A DNA stretch of 64,000 bases from Pinus tabuliformis (lineage: Eukaryota; Streptophyta; Pinopsida; Pinales; Pinaceae). The notes beneath the pieces were generated by a model. That model was not told the DNA's origin. It did not search any database and saw nothing but the letters and a program-made list of their open reading frames with translations. Of the stretch, positions 23,046-36,027 are shown one piece after another (positions within the stretch are counted from its first letter, which is position 1; each line of letters starts with the position of its first letter). The stretch lies in NCBI GenBank assembly GCA_031772625.1, contig CM062814.1:367173781-367237780 (forward strand), written 5' to 3'. The position numbers and the translations under genes are program-made.

Positions 23046-25772
23046 TGTGCATATACGGAAACTGGGCATATACGGAAGATGTGCGCATATACGGAAACTG
23101 GGCATATATGGAAGATATGCGCGTGTCTTCCGTCTATGCATAGTTTCTGTCTATGCCCAGTTTCCGTACATGCGCACATCTTCCGTATATGCCCAGTTTC
23201 CGTACATGCGCACATCTTCCGTATATGCCCAGTTTCCGTACATGCGCACATATTCCGTATATGCCCAGTTTCCGTATATGCGCACATCTTCCGTATATGC
23301 CCAGTTTCCGTAAATGCGCACATCTTCCGTATATGCCCAGTTTCCGTATATGCGCACATCTTCCGTATATGCCCAGTTTCCGTATATGCGCACATCTTCC
23401 GTATATGCCCAGTTTCCGTATATGCGCACATCTTCCGTATATGCCCAGTTTCCGTATATGCACACATCTTCCGTATATGCCCAGTTTCCGTATATGCACA
23501 CATCACCCGTATATGCCCAGTTTCCGTATATGCCCAGTTTCCATATATGCATATACGGAAGATGTGTGCATATACGGAAACTGGGCATATACGGAAGATG
23601 TGCGCATATACGGAAACTGGGAATATACGGAAACTGCGCATATACGGAAACTGGGCATATACGGAAGATGTGCGCATATACGAAAACTGGGCATATACGG
23701 AAACTGGGCATATACGGAAGATGTGCGCATATACGGAAGATGTGTGCATATACGGAAACTGGGCATATACGGAAGATGTGTGCATATACGGAAACTGGGC
23801 ATATACGGAATATGTGTGCATATACGGAAACTGGGCATATACGGAAGATGTGTGCATATACGGAAACTGGGCATATACGGAAGATGTGTGCATATACGGA
23901 AACTGGGCATATACGGAAGATGTGTGCATATACGGAAACTGGGCATATACGGAATATGTGTGCATATACGGAAACTGGGCATATACGGAAGATGTGTGCA
24001 TATACGGAAACTGGGCATATACGGAAGATGTGCGCATATACGGAAACTGGGCATATACGGAAGATGTGCGCATATACGGAAACTGGGCATATACGGAAGA
24101 TGTGCGCATATACGGAAACTGGGCATATACGGAAGATGTGTGCATATACGGAAACTGGGCATATACGGAAACTGGGCATATACGGAAGATGTGTGCATAT
24201 ACGGAAACTGGGCATATACGGAAGATGTACGCATATACGGAAGATGTGCGCATATACGGAAACTGGGCATATACGGAAGATGTGCGCATATACGGAAACT
24301 GGGCATATACGGAAGATGTGTGCATATACGGAAACTGGGCATATACGGAAGATGTGCGCATATACGGAAGCTGTGCATATACGGAAACTGGGCATATACG
24401 GAAGATGTGTGCATATACGGAAGATGTGTGCATATACGGAAACTGGGCATATACGGAAATTGGGCATATACGGAAGATGTGCGCATATACGGAAACTGGG
24501 CAGATACGGAAGATGTGCGCATATACGGAAACTGGGCATATACGGAAGATGTGCGCATTTACGGAAACTGGGCATATACGGAAGATGTGCGCATATACGG
24601 AAACTGGGCATATACAGAATATGTGCGCATGTACGGAAACTGGGCATATACGGAAACTGGGCATATACGGAATATGTGTGCATATACGGAAGATGTGCGC
24701 ATATACGGAAGATGTGTGCATATACGGAAACTGGGCATATACGGAAGATGTGTGCATATACGGAAACTGGGCATATACGGAAGATGTGTGCATATACGGA
24801 AACTGGGCATATACGGAAGATGTGTGCATATACGGAAACTGGGCATATACGGAAGATGTGCGCATATACGGAAACTGGGCATATACGGAAGATGTGCGCA
24901 TATACGGAAACTGGGCATATACGGAAGATGTGCGCATATACGGAAACTGGGCATATACGGAAGATGTGTGCATATACGGAAGATGTGTGCATATACGGAA
25001 AATGTGCGCATATACGGAAACTGGGCATATACGGAATATGTGTGCATATACGGAAAATGTGCGCATATACGGAAACTGGGCATATACGGAAGATGTGTGC
25101 ATATACGGAAACTGGGCATATACGGAAGATGTGCGCATATACGGAAACTGGGCATATACGGAAGATGTGTGCATATACGGAAACTGGGCATATACGGAAG
25201 ATGTGCGCATATACGGAAACTGGGCATATACGGAAGATGTGTGCATATACGGAAACTGGGCATATACGGAAGATGTGCGCATATACGGAAGCTGTGCATA
25301 TACGGAAACTGGGCATATACGGAAGATGTGTGCATATACGGAAAATGTGCGCATATACGGAAACTGGGCATATACGGAAGATGTGCGCATATACGGAAAT
25401 TGGGCATATACGGAAGATGTGCGCATATACGGAAACTGGGCATATACGGAAGATGTGCGCATATACGGAAACTGGGCATATACGGAAGATGTGCGCATTT
25501 ACGGAAACTGGGCATATACGGAAGATGTGCGCATATACGGAAACTTGGCATATACGGAATATGTGCGCATGTACGGAAACTGGGCATATACGGAAGATGT
25601 GCGCATGTACGGAAACTGGGCATATACGGAAGATGTGCGCATATACGTAAATTGGGCATATACGGAAGATGTGGGCATATACGGAAACTGGGCATATACG
25701 GAAGATGTGTGCATATACGGAAACTGGGCATATACGGAAGATGTGCGCATATACGGAAATTGTGCATATACT
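23046..25772. repeat. 36-bp satellite array with an inverted block, open in all six frames
   Basis: The unit is two half-units sharing catatacgga: a 17-mer (catatacggaaactggg) and a 19-mer (catatacggaagatgtgcg). They alternate to 36 bp, with occasional repeats of one half. Orientation is forward at 23046-23122, reversed at 23125-23547 and forward again at 23551-25772, with switch points near 23124 and 23549. Since 36 is divisible by 3 and no phase contains a stop, all six frames stay open for up to ~2.7 kb, giving repeats such as YTETGHIRKMCA. Variants are few (g/t in gtgyg, gaat for gaag, single changes), so the array is young or homogenised. It lies about 0.9 kb past the transposase stop, between the two MULE genes. 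A function as binding sites is speculative. Confidence 0.95.
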
Positions 25773-27688
25773 TTTCATGACTATTTGTGAGCGGAAATGC
25801 AAGTAGAAATCCTTGAGGAAAGCCATGAATCAGATTGTTTGAGCTTTTTCAACTTGAACATTCTCTATAAGAAAATTTATCTTCTTTGTTACAACTATAT
25901 TTTGCATTTATGTGGGATGGAATTACTAATCATATGATTCCTAGTATGTGCATTGAGCAATATTTACTCTTATCACCATATTAAGCATCTTCAATATAAT
26001 AGGATACTGAGTTATTTGTCCTCGTTACTGATGGTTATCTTAAAACCTCTTATCCATTAAAGTTAAGTGCAATTGGTCATACACAAACAAAATTTGAAAA
26101 AGGTAGGAAAAGGACCCCATATAGCATGTGCTGCTCTTTTTCCCTCAAGATTTAGAGGCAAGGATCTATTAGGAGAGTTATGTATAAAAGTAAGTTTATG
26201 ATTAGATATTTTGTATATCGATTCATATTTTCAACAATAATATTTATTTTTAATCATTTGATATTTCTTATAAATAGATTTTTATTACATAAGACCTCAA
26301 ATAGATCATTGCCATGTTTAGTATTTTAATTAGTGTAATAAATCCTCACTACCAATTGAATCAATTTGGAGTACAAGTTACGGATTTAGTATCCCTCTTT
26401 CATCTAAATCGATAGGGTTAACATTTGTGTCATCTATGAAAATAAGAAATATATTTATAGTATGGTATTCTTCTCCACCCCAAAGTTTCCTAATATTTTA
26501 TTTGTTTGAAATTTATTCACCAAGAATGTAAATTTAACATATAACTTGTAAATGAGAAAAAAAATCTAATTGATCATGGCTAGGGATGATATATTTTCCC
26601 AAATTTACCAGAAAGTGCATTGATCTCCATCCATATGAAGTGGTTCCTTGTGGAGGCAAATTAGCCATGAGAAACAAGCATGTACTTCATAGGTAATCAA
26701 ACTTAGATACAAAGGAAAATCACACACTACTTTAACCACCCATGCTAGACCCCATTGACCATGTTTGATATTTTTGAGAATGGTGTTCCTCATGCAATAG
26801 TGGTAATATGTGAAATCTTGAAGTAGCACAAACACAATTCAACTTTAACAAAATGTTTTTTTTTTCTAGGTTGTCTTATAGTTATTCATGTTTTGTTGTT
26901 ATCATAAAAATCCATAGAATTTGTATATGCATATAAAGTATAGACACAATTAAGCTTATTTGAAAACATTTAAACCATAGTGTTAAATTGCAAAACCATC
27001 ATCAATTCAATTGATAGTCACCATGATAGGAGATCAGTGTCATTATTTGTGCTTTCCTTTTGGTAATTAATCATGATGTTTAATTTATACTAACAAATAA
27101 GTGATTGACTTCACGTAACATTCATCATAATGCTATTCTATGTTTGTGGAATTTCAAGGTGCTTATTATCATTGTGAACAATAGTTTATTTCTTGAGTAA
27201 ATATTGTAGTGAATGTTCACTACTTAAACCAATATATACATATGTTGGTGATGGATCTTGAACATTTAATTAATACCACCCATATAGCATGTTTATAAGA
27301 ATCCATCTCAATCTCAAATGCTAGATGAATATCATGTGAGATGAGAATCATGGTAGTCTTATGAAATGACACATTTGGAAGAGCACCTCCTTGATAGAGG
27401 TCAATGTGGTTCTCCAACTTATAGGGTAGAAGACTTTGCCTATGTTTCCCTATGATAGAGTTTTGAAATAAATCAAGCCAATAATAAGAAAAAGAAGTCT
27501 CATTCAAAATAAATTTAAATGTGCATTGTAAAACCTATTATATGGGGTGTTAAAAAAGTAGGAAAAAGAAAAAAAGGAAAAAGATATGAATAAAAATTAA
27601 AATTCATTTGGATAAACATTTTTAGAATAATAATTAGCACCATGTACCATTTCATTAGCTTGAAATGCATTTGTTTTGGAGATAGAAA
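25773..27688. other. AT-rich spacer between the two arrays
   Basis: No coding signal, promoter or repeat recognised; open frames are short and low-complexity. Confidence 0.5.
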
Positions 27689-30600
27689 CCATATAAAATT
27701 CAAAACAGTTAACAATTTAAAGTAATTCACTAACCACTTAACTAACTTAGGGATACCAAATTTCCATATGTATCTTATTTATTATAATGCATTACATTTT
27801 TTTATAAAAAAAAAGAAATGTTTCATGCTATACTCAATGTAAACTAGCTAATATACCATTTAAGAACATTGCTTGAATCATAAATATTTTGATAATAATC
27901 GATTTATATGATAAATATTTTTATATAGATAATGTAATTTTTTTCAAATAGAAATTTATTTTTAAATACATTTTCTTAAAATATTTCCAAAATAACCCAT
28001 TTACTTATAGAATTTATTTTACAATTCAAAATAAAAATAAAATAATACCTATATAAATATGAATAAAAAATATCATTACCCTTTCAACTATTAAAATTGT
28101 TTGTATATAACCCATTTACTTATAGAATTTATTTTACAATTCAAAATAAAAATAAAATAATACCTATATAAATATGAATAAAAAATATCATTACCCTTTC
28201 AACTATTAAAATTGTTTGCATATATACATAATGCATTTCACAATAGTGGCCATATAAAATTCAAAACAGTTAACCATTTAAAGTAATTCACTAACCACTT
28301 AACTAACTTAGGGATACCAAATTTCCATATGTATCTTATTTATTATAATGCATTACATTTTTTTATAAAAAAAAAGAAATGTTTCATGCTATACTCAATG
28401 TAAACTAGCTAATATACCATTTAAGAACATTGCTTGAATCATAAATATTTTGATAATAATCGATTTATATGATAAATATTTTTATATAAATAATGTAATT
28501 TTTTTCAAATAGAAATTTATTTTTAAATACATTTTCTTAAAATATTTCCAAAATAACCCATTTACTTGTAGAATTTATTTTACAATTCAAAATAAAAATA
28601 AAATAATACCTATATAAATATGAATAAAAAATATCATTACCGTTTCAACTATTAAAATTGTTTGCATATATACATAATACATTTCACAATAGTGGCCATA
28701 TAAAATTCAAAACAGTTAAACATTTAAAGTAATTCACTAACCACTTAACTAACTTATGGATACCAAATTTCCATATGTATCTTATTTATTATAATGCATT
28801 ACATTTTTTTATAAAAAAAAAAAATGTTTCATGCTATACTCAATGTAAACTAGCTAATATACCATTTAAGAACATTGCTTGAATCATAAATATTTTGATA
28901 ATAATCGATTTATATGATAAATATTTTTATATAAATAATGTAATTTTTTTCAAATAGAAATTTATTTTTAAATACATTTTCTTAAAATATTTCCAAAATA
29001 ACCCATTTACTTATAGAATTTATTTTACAATTCAAAATAAAAATAAAATAATACCTATATAAATATGAATAAAAAATATCATTACCCTTTCAACTATTAA
29101 AATTGTTTGCATATATACATAATACATTTCACAATAGTGGCCATATAAAATTCAAAACAGTTAACCATTTAAAGTAATTCACTAACCACTTAACTAACTT
29201 ATGGATACCAAATTTCCATATGTATCTTATTTATTATAATGCATTACATTTTTTTATAAAAAAAAAAAATGTTTCATGCTATACTCAATGTAAACTAGCT
29301 AATATACCATTTAAGAACATTGCTTGAATCATAAATATTTTGATAATAATCGATTTATATGATAAATATTTTTATATACATAATGTAATTTTTTTCAAAT
29401 AGAAATTTATTTTTAAATACATTTTCTTAAAATATTTCCAAAATAACCCATTTACTTGTAGAATTTATTTTACAATTCAAAATAAAAATAAAATAATACC
29501 TATATAAATATGAATAAAAAATATCATTACCCTTTCAACTATTAAAATTGTTTGTATATATACATAATACATTTCACAATAGTGGCCATATAAAATTCAA
29601 AACAGTTAACCATTTAAAGTAATTCACTAACCACTTAACTAACTTAGGGATACCAAATTTCCATATGTATCTTATTTATTATAATGCATTACATTTTTTT
29701 ATAAAAAAAAAAAATGTTTCATGCTATACTCAATGTAAACTAGCTAATATACCATTTAAGAACATTGCTTGAATCATAAATATTTTGATAATAATCGATT
29801 TATATGATAAATATTTTTATATAAATAATGTAATTTTTTTCAAATAGAAATTTATTTTTAAATACATTTTCTTAAAATATTTCCAAAATAACCCATTTAC
29901 TTATAGAATTTATTTTACAATTCAAAATAAAAATAAAATAATACCTATATAAATATGAATAAAAAATATCATTACCCTTTCAACTATTAAAATTGTTTGT
30001 ATATATACATAATACATTTCACAATAGTGGCCATATAAAATTCAAAACAGTTAACCATTTAAAGTAATTCACTAACCACTTAACTAACTTAGGGATACCA
30101 AATTTCCATATGTATCTTATTTATTATAATGCATTACATTTTTTTATAAAAAAAAAGAAATGTTTCATGCTATACTCAATGTAAACTAGCTAATATACCA
30201 TTTAAGAACATTGCTTGAATCATAAATATTTTGATAATAATCGATTTATATGATAAATATTTTTATATAATAATGTAATTTTTTTCAAATAGAAATTTAT
30301 TTTTAAATACATTTTCTTAAAATATTTCCAAAATAACCCATTTACTTATAGAATTTATTTTACAATTCAAAATAAAAATAAAATAATACCTATATAAATA
30401 TGAATAAAAAATATCATTACCCTTTCAACTATTAAAATTGTTTGCATATATACATAATACATTTCACAATAGTGGCCATATAAAATTCAAAACAGTTAAC
30501 CATTTAAAGTAATTCACTAACCACTTACCTAACTTATGGATACCAAATTTCCATATGTATCTTATTTATTATAATACATTACATTTTTTTATAAAAAAAA

Positions 30601-32495
30601 AAAAATGTTTCATGCTATACTCAATGTAAACTAGCTAATATACCATTTAAGAACATTGCTTGAATCCTAAATATTTTGATAATAATCGATTTATATGATA
30701 AATATTTTTATATACATAATGTAATTTTTTTCAAATAGAAATTTATTTTTAAATACATTTTCTTAAAATATTTCCAAAATAACCCATTTACTTGTAGAAT
30801 TTATTTTACAATTCAAAATAAAAATAAAATAATACCTATATAAATATGAATAAAAAATATCATTACCCTTTCAACTATTAAAATTGTTTGTATATAACCC
30901 ATTTACTTATAGAATTTATTTTACAATTCAAAATAAAAATAAAATAATACCTATATAAATATGAATAAAAAATATCATTACCCTTTCAACTATTAAAATT
31001 GTTTGCATATATACATAATACATTTCACAATAGTGGCCATATAAAATTCAAAACAGTTAACCATTTAAAGTAATTCACTAACCACTTAACTAACTTAGGG
31101 ATACCAAATTTCCATATGTATCTTATTTATTATAATGCATTACATTTTTTTATAAAAAAAAAGAAATGTTTCATGCTATACTCAATGTAAACTAGCTAAT
31201 ATACCATTTAAGAACATTGATTGAATCATAAATATTTTGATAATAATCGATTTATATGATAAATATTTTTATATAGATAATGTAATTTTTTTCAAATAGA
31301 AATTTATTTTTAAATACATTTTCTTAAAATATTTCCAAAATAACCCATTTACTTGTAGAATTTATTTTACAGTTCAAAATAAAAATAAAATAATACCTAT
31401 ATAAATATGAATAAAAAATATCATTACCCTTTCAACTATTAAAATTGTTTGTATATATACATAATACATTTCACAATAGTGGCCATATAAAATTCAAAAC
31501 AGTTAACCATTTAAAGTAATTCACTAACCACTTAACTAACTTAGGGATACCAAATTTCCATATGTATCTTATTTATTATAATGCATTACATTTTTTTATA
31601 AAAAAAAAAAATGTTTCATGCTATACTCAATGTAAACTAGCTAATATACCATTTAAGAACATTGCTTGAATCATAAATATTTTGATAATAATCGATTTAT
31701 ATGATAAATATTTTTATATAAATAATGTAATTTTTTTCAAATAGAAATTTATTTTTAAATACATTTTCTTAAAATATTTCCAAAATAACCCATTTACTTA
31801 TAGAATTTATTTTACAATTCAAAATAAAAATAAAATAATACCTATATAAATATGAATAAAAAATATCATTACCCTTTCAACTATTAAAATTGTTTGTATA
31901 TATACATAATACATTTCACAATAGTGGCCATATAAAATTCAAAACAGTTAACCATTTAAAGTAATTCACTAACCACTTAACTAACTTAGGGATACCAAAT
32001 TTCCATATGTATCTTATTTATTATAATGCATTACATTTTTTTATACAAAAAAAGAAATGTTTCATGCTATACTCAATGTAAACTAGCTAATATACCATTT
32101 AAGAACATTGCTTGAATCATAAATATTTTGATAATAATCGATTTATATGATAAATATTTTTATATAGATAATGTAATTTTTTTCAAATAGAAATTTATTT
32201 TTAAATACATTTTCTTAAAATATTTCCAAAATAACCCATTTACTTATAGAATTTATTTTACAATTCAAAATAAAAATAAAATAATACCTATATAAATATA
32301 AATAAAAAATATCATTACCCTTTCAACTATTAAAATTGTTTGTATATAACCCATTTACTTATAGAATTTATTTTACAATTCAAAATAAAAATAAAATAAT
32401 ACCTATATAAATATGAATAAAAAATATCATTACCCTTTCAACTATTAAAATTGTTTGTATATATACATAATACATTTCACAATAGTGGCCATATA
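27689..32495 (+). repeat. Tandem array of about ten 446-bp units
   Basis: The landmark 'ggataccaaatttccatatg' recurs at about 27750, 28311, 28757, 29201, 29647, 30091, 30537, 31097, 31543 and 31988. Intervals are 444-446 bp, except two of ~560 where a ~114-bp internal piece ('taacccatttactta' to 'attgtttgtatat') is duplicated. The last unit has the same extra piece. Units differ by only a few substitutions and A-run lengths. Every unit is AT-rich and stop-dense, so non-coding. The array sits between the convergent MULE genes. A detached partial copy lies at 33213-33412. Confidence 0.97.
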
Positions 32496-33212
32496 GAATA
32501 AAATTTACAATTATTTAAAATATTTTGATAAGATTGCAGTATCTCAGCTACCTATATAATTTAAAATGTTTTGAACACATTGAAAACTTCGTATGACTTA
32601 TAATTTTGCCCTTTAAAGTAATCCAGCTGAATAGATTTATTAGTGTTTCACTTTATTTGAAAAGTTGATAAAGAATTAATGATGATGTCAGTGTCTTGAT
32701 CTCTATGCAAAGGTTTTTTAATGTCATAATGACTTTGTACATATTGTTAAGAATTATGAAAAGCAGACCATGCCCATAGAAGTTTATAATGATAACAATA
32801 ATGTTGATTTATAAAATTTTGATGTGTCTCATTCCATTTCTCATAAATCCAAAAAAATCTGTACACAATCATTATAACATATTTATATGGTGCTTAGTTT
32901 TTTCGGTGTGAAACTCTGACATGTCTTAAAAGTGTGATGGTTCTCATTCCATTTCTCATAAATCCAAACCATCTGTACAAAATCACTGTGAACATCTTTA
33001 TATGGTGCTCAGTTTTTTTTTACAGTATGAACTCTGAAATGTGTTAAATTTATTTATGTTTCTCATCCCATTTCTTATAAAGCCAAACAATCTGTACGCA
33101 ACCATCCTAACATCTTTGTATGGTGCTTAGTTTTTTCTAGTGTGAAACTTGACATGTCTTAAAATTTTGATGGTCCTCATTCCATTTCTCATAATAATAA
33201 TACATACAGTTA
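32496..33212 (+). repeat. Three-copy tandem repeat, about 117 bp, and AT-rich spacer
   Basis: 'cattccatttctcataaatcc' -like starts occur at about 32830, 32945, 33064 and a partial one at 33178, each followed by 'ctgtac' and 'tatggtgctcagtttttt' variants. The left part (32496-32829) shows nothing else. Confidence 0.75.
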
Positions 33213-33412
33213 ACACATAATACATTTCACAATAGTGGCCATATAAAATTCAAAACAGTTAACCATTTAAAGTAATTCACTAACCACTTAACTAACTTAG
33301 GGATACCAAATTTCCATATGTATCTTATTTATTATAATGCATTACATTTTTTTATATAAAAAAAAAATATTTCATGCTATACTCAATGTAAACTAGCTAA
33401 TATACCATTCAA
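33213..33412 (+). repeat. Detached partial copy of the 446-bp unit
   Basis: From 'acacataatacatttcac' to 'aatataccatt' this is the central 200 bp of the array unit. It is separated from the array by about 720 bp of other sequence and ends just short of the second MULE gene. Confidence 0.85.
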
Positions 33413-33595
33413 GACAAGCTTGTTCGCGAGAGTATATTTGCAAATATTCAACGTTGATTTCAAAGATTTGACAGCGAGGATATTTCTTTCGCAAATTGCA
33501 ATTGCTATATCAAGTAAATACATATATTATGTAAATTCAATAACAAGGTAAATTTAACATTTATTTCTAAGATTCAAGCTTGTAACTTTCTCCAA

Positions 33596-35394
33596 TCACA
33601 ACTTGCTGGAATGTTTAGCCTTCAAAGTAGCAAGCCTAGTGGGTTTAGTGAGAGCAATGCTAGTTGAGCATATATGCTCTATGTATTGTTTGCGTGAATT
33701 GAACCCACGTGCTTTCAAGTCCTTTGGCGTGATTTTGGTCCTTTTAACCATAGCATCAACATTTATCTTTTTTGTTTTCTGTGGAAATTAAAACATTATC
33801 AATAAATATCAAAATCCACATAGATATAATGAAAATATGCGGACCATGTAACGAATATGAAAAGACAATGCATTGACTAGCTATCAACAAATATCAAAAT
33901 CTATATAGATATAATGAGAATATGGGGAAAATGTAACGAATATGAAAAGAAAATGCATTAACTAGTCATAAAAATATATGTCAATGTTATTATGAGCTAA
34001 GATATGTAGTATATAACTTACCTCTCTTAATTTATCTTGAAGTCTAGGTGAATGCCGCAATGGTTGAGGAGAATGTGATTTTTGGTGAGTATCGTGTCCA
34101 CCATCATACATGTGCAAAGGTGTTTTGGGAAATGTATATTCATTACTCTGAACATTAGATTATACATAGATATAAGTATGAATCAAATAAAATTAAATGT
34201 AAAAATATGCTAAATTTACAAGAGTATAAATAGCTTACCTTGCATTGTGACATTGGACGTGAAGATGGTTCTAGCATTTGAACCATTTCATTTCCATTCT
34301 TCTTAAGACTTCGACAAGGGGTTTTCATAGATTGTGATGGTTCCAAAGGGAACACCTGCACCATAAATAAGAAATAACACACACACACATAATCAAAACA
34401 AATCAAGGATAACGATATATAATACAAAACATCCATTTCTCATCCCATCATTATGGTAAAACATAACAATTTATATATTAATGTTTTTAGTGGAATAGGT
34501 TATATGGATTAAAAACTTACTGGCCCAATAACCCCTTGAAAACCTTGAAATCTAGGTGAGCGGCGTAATAGTTGGTGGGTTGAACTTGGGGAATTTTGTT
34601 GATTCGGCTACGCATATCAATAACAATGAGTATAATCAATATAAATATTATTTAATGTTAAAATGTCTAAAAAATTAATATACGCAAAAAAATGGACTCA
34701 ACTGTGTTCTCATTGTCTTGATTAGTTTCATCAAAGTTTAATATATAGTTGTGCCCATCTAATCTTTCTTCCCCCACATCATCAGGAACCCCAGTCCTTG
34801 CTTTCTCTTTTAAAGCAATGTCTATGCGCTTCATTGTCTCCATACGTCTACGAGGTAGACTTTGATCCCAACGTTGAATTTTTTCACAAATCCTTTGCTT
34901 TGAAGTATCATTAAGCTGATCAAATGTAACAACTGACTGTGAAAACAAGTTTCAATGAATTTAGTCCACAACAATAAATTAATACTAATAAATACTTACA
35001 GCTGAAAGAATTTCATCATTGACAATATTAATAAAAAAGCATATACAAATAAATACTAATAAATACTTACAGCTGAAAGAATTTCTTCATTAACAAATCT
35101 TTTATATGCTTGTTGTCGTGCACGACATAGCCTTGCATCTAAATCATATTGTATTTTGGCATTTTGCCTTTTTACTACACTTGTAGATTTAACCGCCCAT
35201 GTAGCATTTGCATCTCTTACTCGACCTCTTTGACGTGGAGGAATTGGTGGGAGATTGTGGTTGGTAGCCCGATGATGATTAAGGCTAGATAGCTTAGATC
35301 GACTCAAGTTCCCCGCACAATCACCAACATGACAAATGAACAATTGCTTGGTGCCTTTGATAGTTACCTCCCATTCATGTCTATTGTCCTCCAT
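33596..35394 (-). CDS. Second MULE gene: intact six-exon accessory protein with Cys/His cluster
   Basis: Exons on the minus strand: 35394-35071, 34936-34703, 34607-34521, 34355-34239, 34147-34022 and 33778-33596. Every intron is phase 0 with GT/AG ends, giving 108, 78, 29, 39, 42 and 61 codons: 356 residues and no internal stop. Cys21, Cys26, His41 and His46 (FICHVGDC...HHRATNH) look like a C2H2-type DNA-binding finger. A basic region (PPRQRGRVRD) follows, then a helical, charged region (QRICEKIQRWDQSLPRRRME). Two R-R/H-SPR-F/L-Q motifs lie in exons 3 and 5, and a lysine-rich C-terminus ends the protein. I recognise no family. Its place, facing inward from the right TIR and converging on the transposase gene, matches mudrB of MuDR by position; sequence homology is not claimed. 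The exon 2 donor (aca|gttgag) is the weakest site. Confidence 0.8.
33796..33975 (-). repeat. Tandem duplication inside intron 5 of the second gene
   Basis: A ~93-bp unit with 'atatcaaaatc', 'agatataatga' and 'gtaacgaatatgaaaaga' is present twice (about 33796 and 33889). It lies wholly within the intron between exons 5 and 6, so the coding frame is untouched. Confidence 0.75.
34979..35090 (-). repeat. 70-bp tandem duplication covering the exon 1 donor site
   Basis: The block 'aatacttacagctgaaagaa' occurs at about 34990 and 35061. On the minus strand each copy gives the end of exon 1 plus a GTAAGT donor, so a second, decoy donor lies 70 bp downstream. Use of the inner one would keep the first copy's intron piece. 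Confidence 0.7.
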
Positions 35395-36027
35395 TTGTAT
35401 ATGGCCGCTGGTCCTGGTTATTACGAAATTTTAGTGGACTGAGCAACTGGTACAACAAACATGTTCTTCTATTATTATTTAAGAACACGTCTGAAACAGA
35501 ATTAGGCTCAGAGCATAGTAAACTGTTTAGGAAGAAGTCGCTGCCTTTTGTGAGTGGCCCAACATGTCAACATGGTTTTATACTGTCATTTGTTTAAGAA
35601 TTTTTTTGAAACATAATTAGAACATCATATCCAACAGAAGCATGGAAAGTATAAAACAAATCATTTTCAGCTTTGGCGAATGCTTATTGTTAATTAATAA
35701 TGGCAGCAATGACCTGCTCCAGTTAGAACCGCTGTGATACTGTTTTGAGTTAAAAACTTCGAGTGAGTGATTAAAAACTTCGAGTGAGTGAGTATCAACT
35801 AACCATTAACGCGTATGACAACTATGGCCCAAATAAAAAAATATTAAACAGGTTTTTAAAGGGTTGTGAATACAACTATGATCCAAATAAAAAATATTAA
35901 AACAGGTTTATGGAGTGTTGCGAAAACAATTTTTGGGTCGATAAAGATTGGAATTAACTACTTCCATAGAGGAACTTTCTGGTTTTTATTAATTAAAATT
36001 AAATGATTAAAATATAGTAGTCTGAAT
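35395..36027. other. Leader region between right TIR and second gene, with extra TIR-like repeats
   Basis: Two more copies of 'ccaaataaaaaatattaaa' (about 35830 and 35881) and a second copy of 'aactacttccat..aggaac' (about 35955) continue the inner TIR pattern on this side only. A 23-bp direct duplication ('ttaaaaacttcgagtgagtga') is at about 35752-35800. It is probably 5' UTR or promoter-proximal sequence of the second gene. Confidence 0.6.

Noticed and set aside
23036..25826. Very long open frames (up to about 900 codons) on both strands
   Set aside because: They are the translation of a stop-free 36-bp satellite in all six phases. No start context, splice logic or domain supports a protein.
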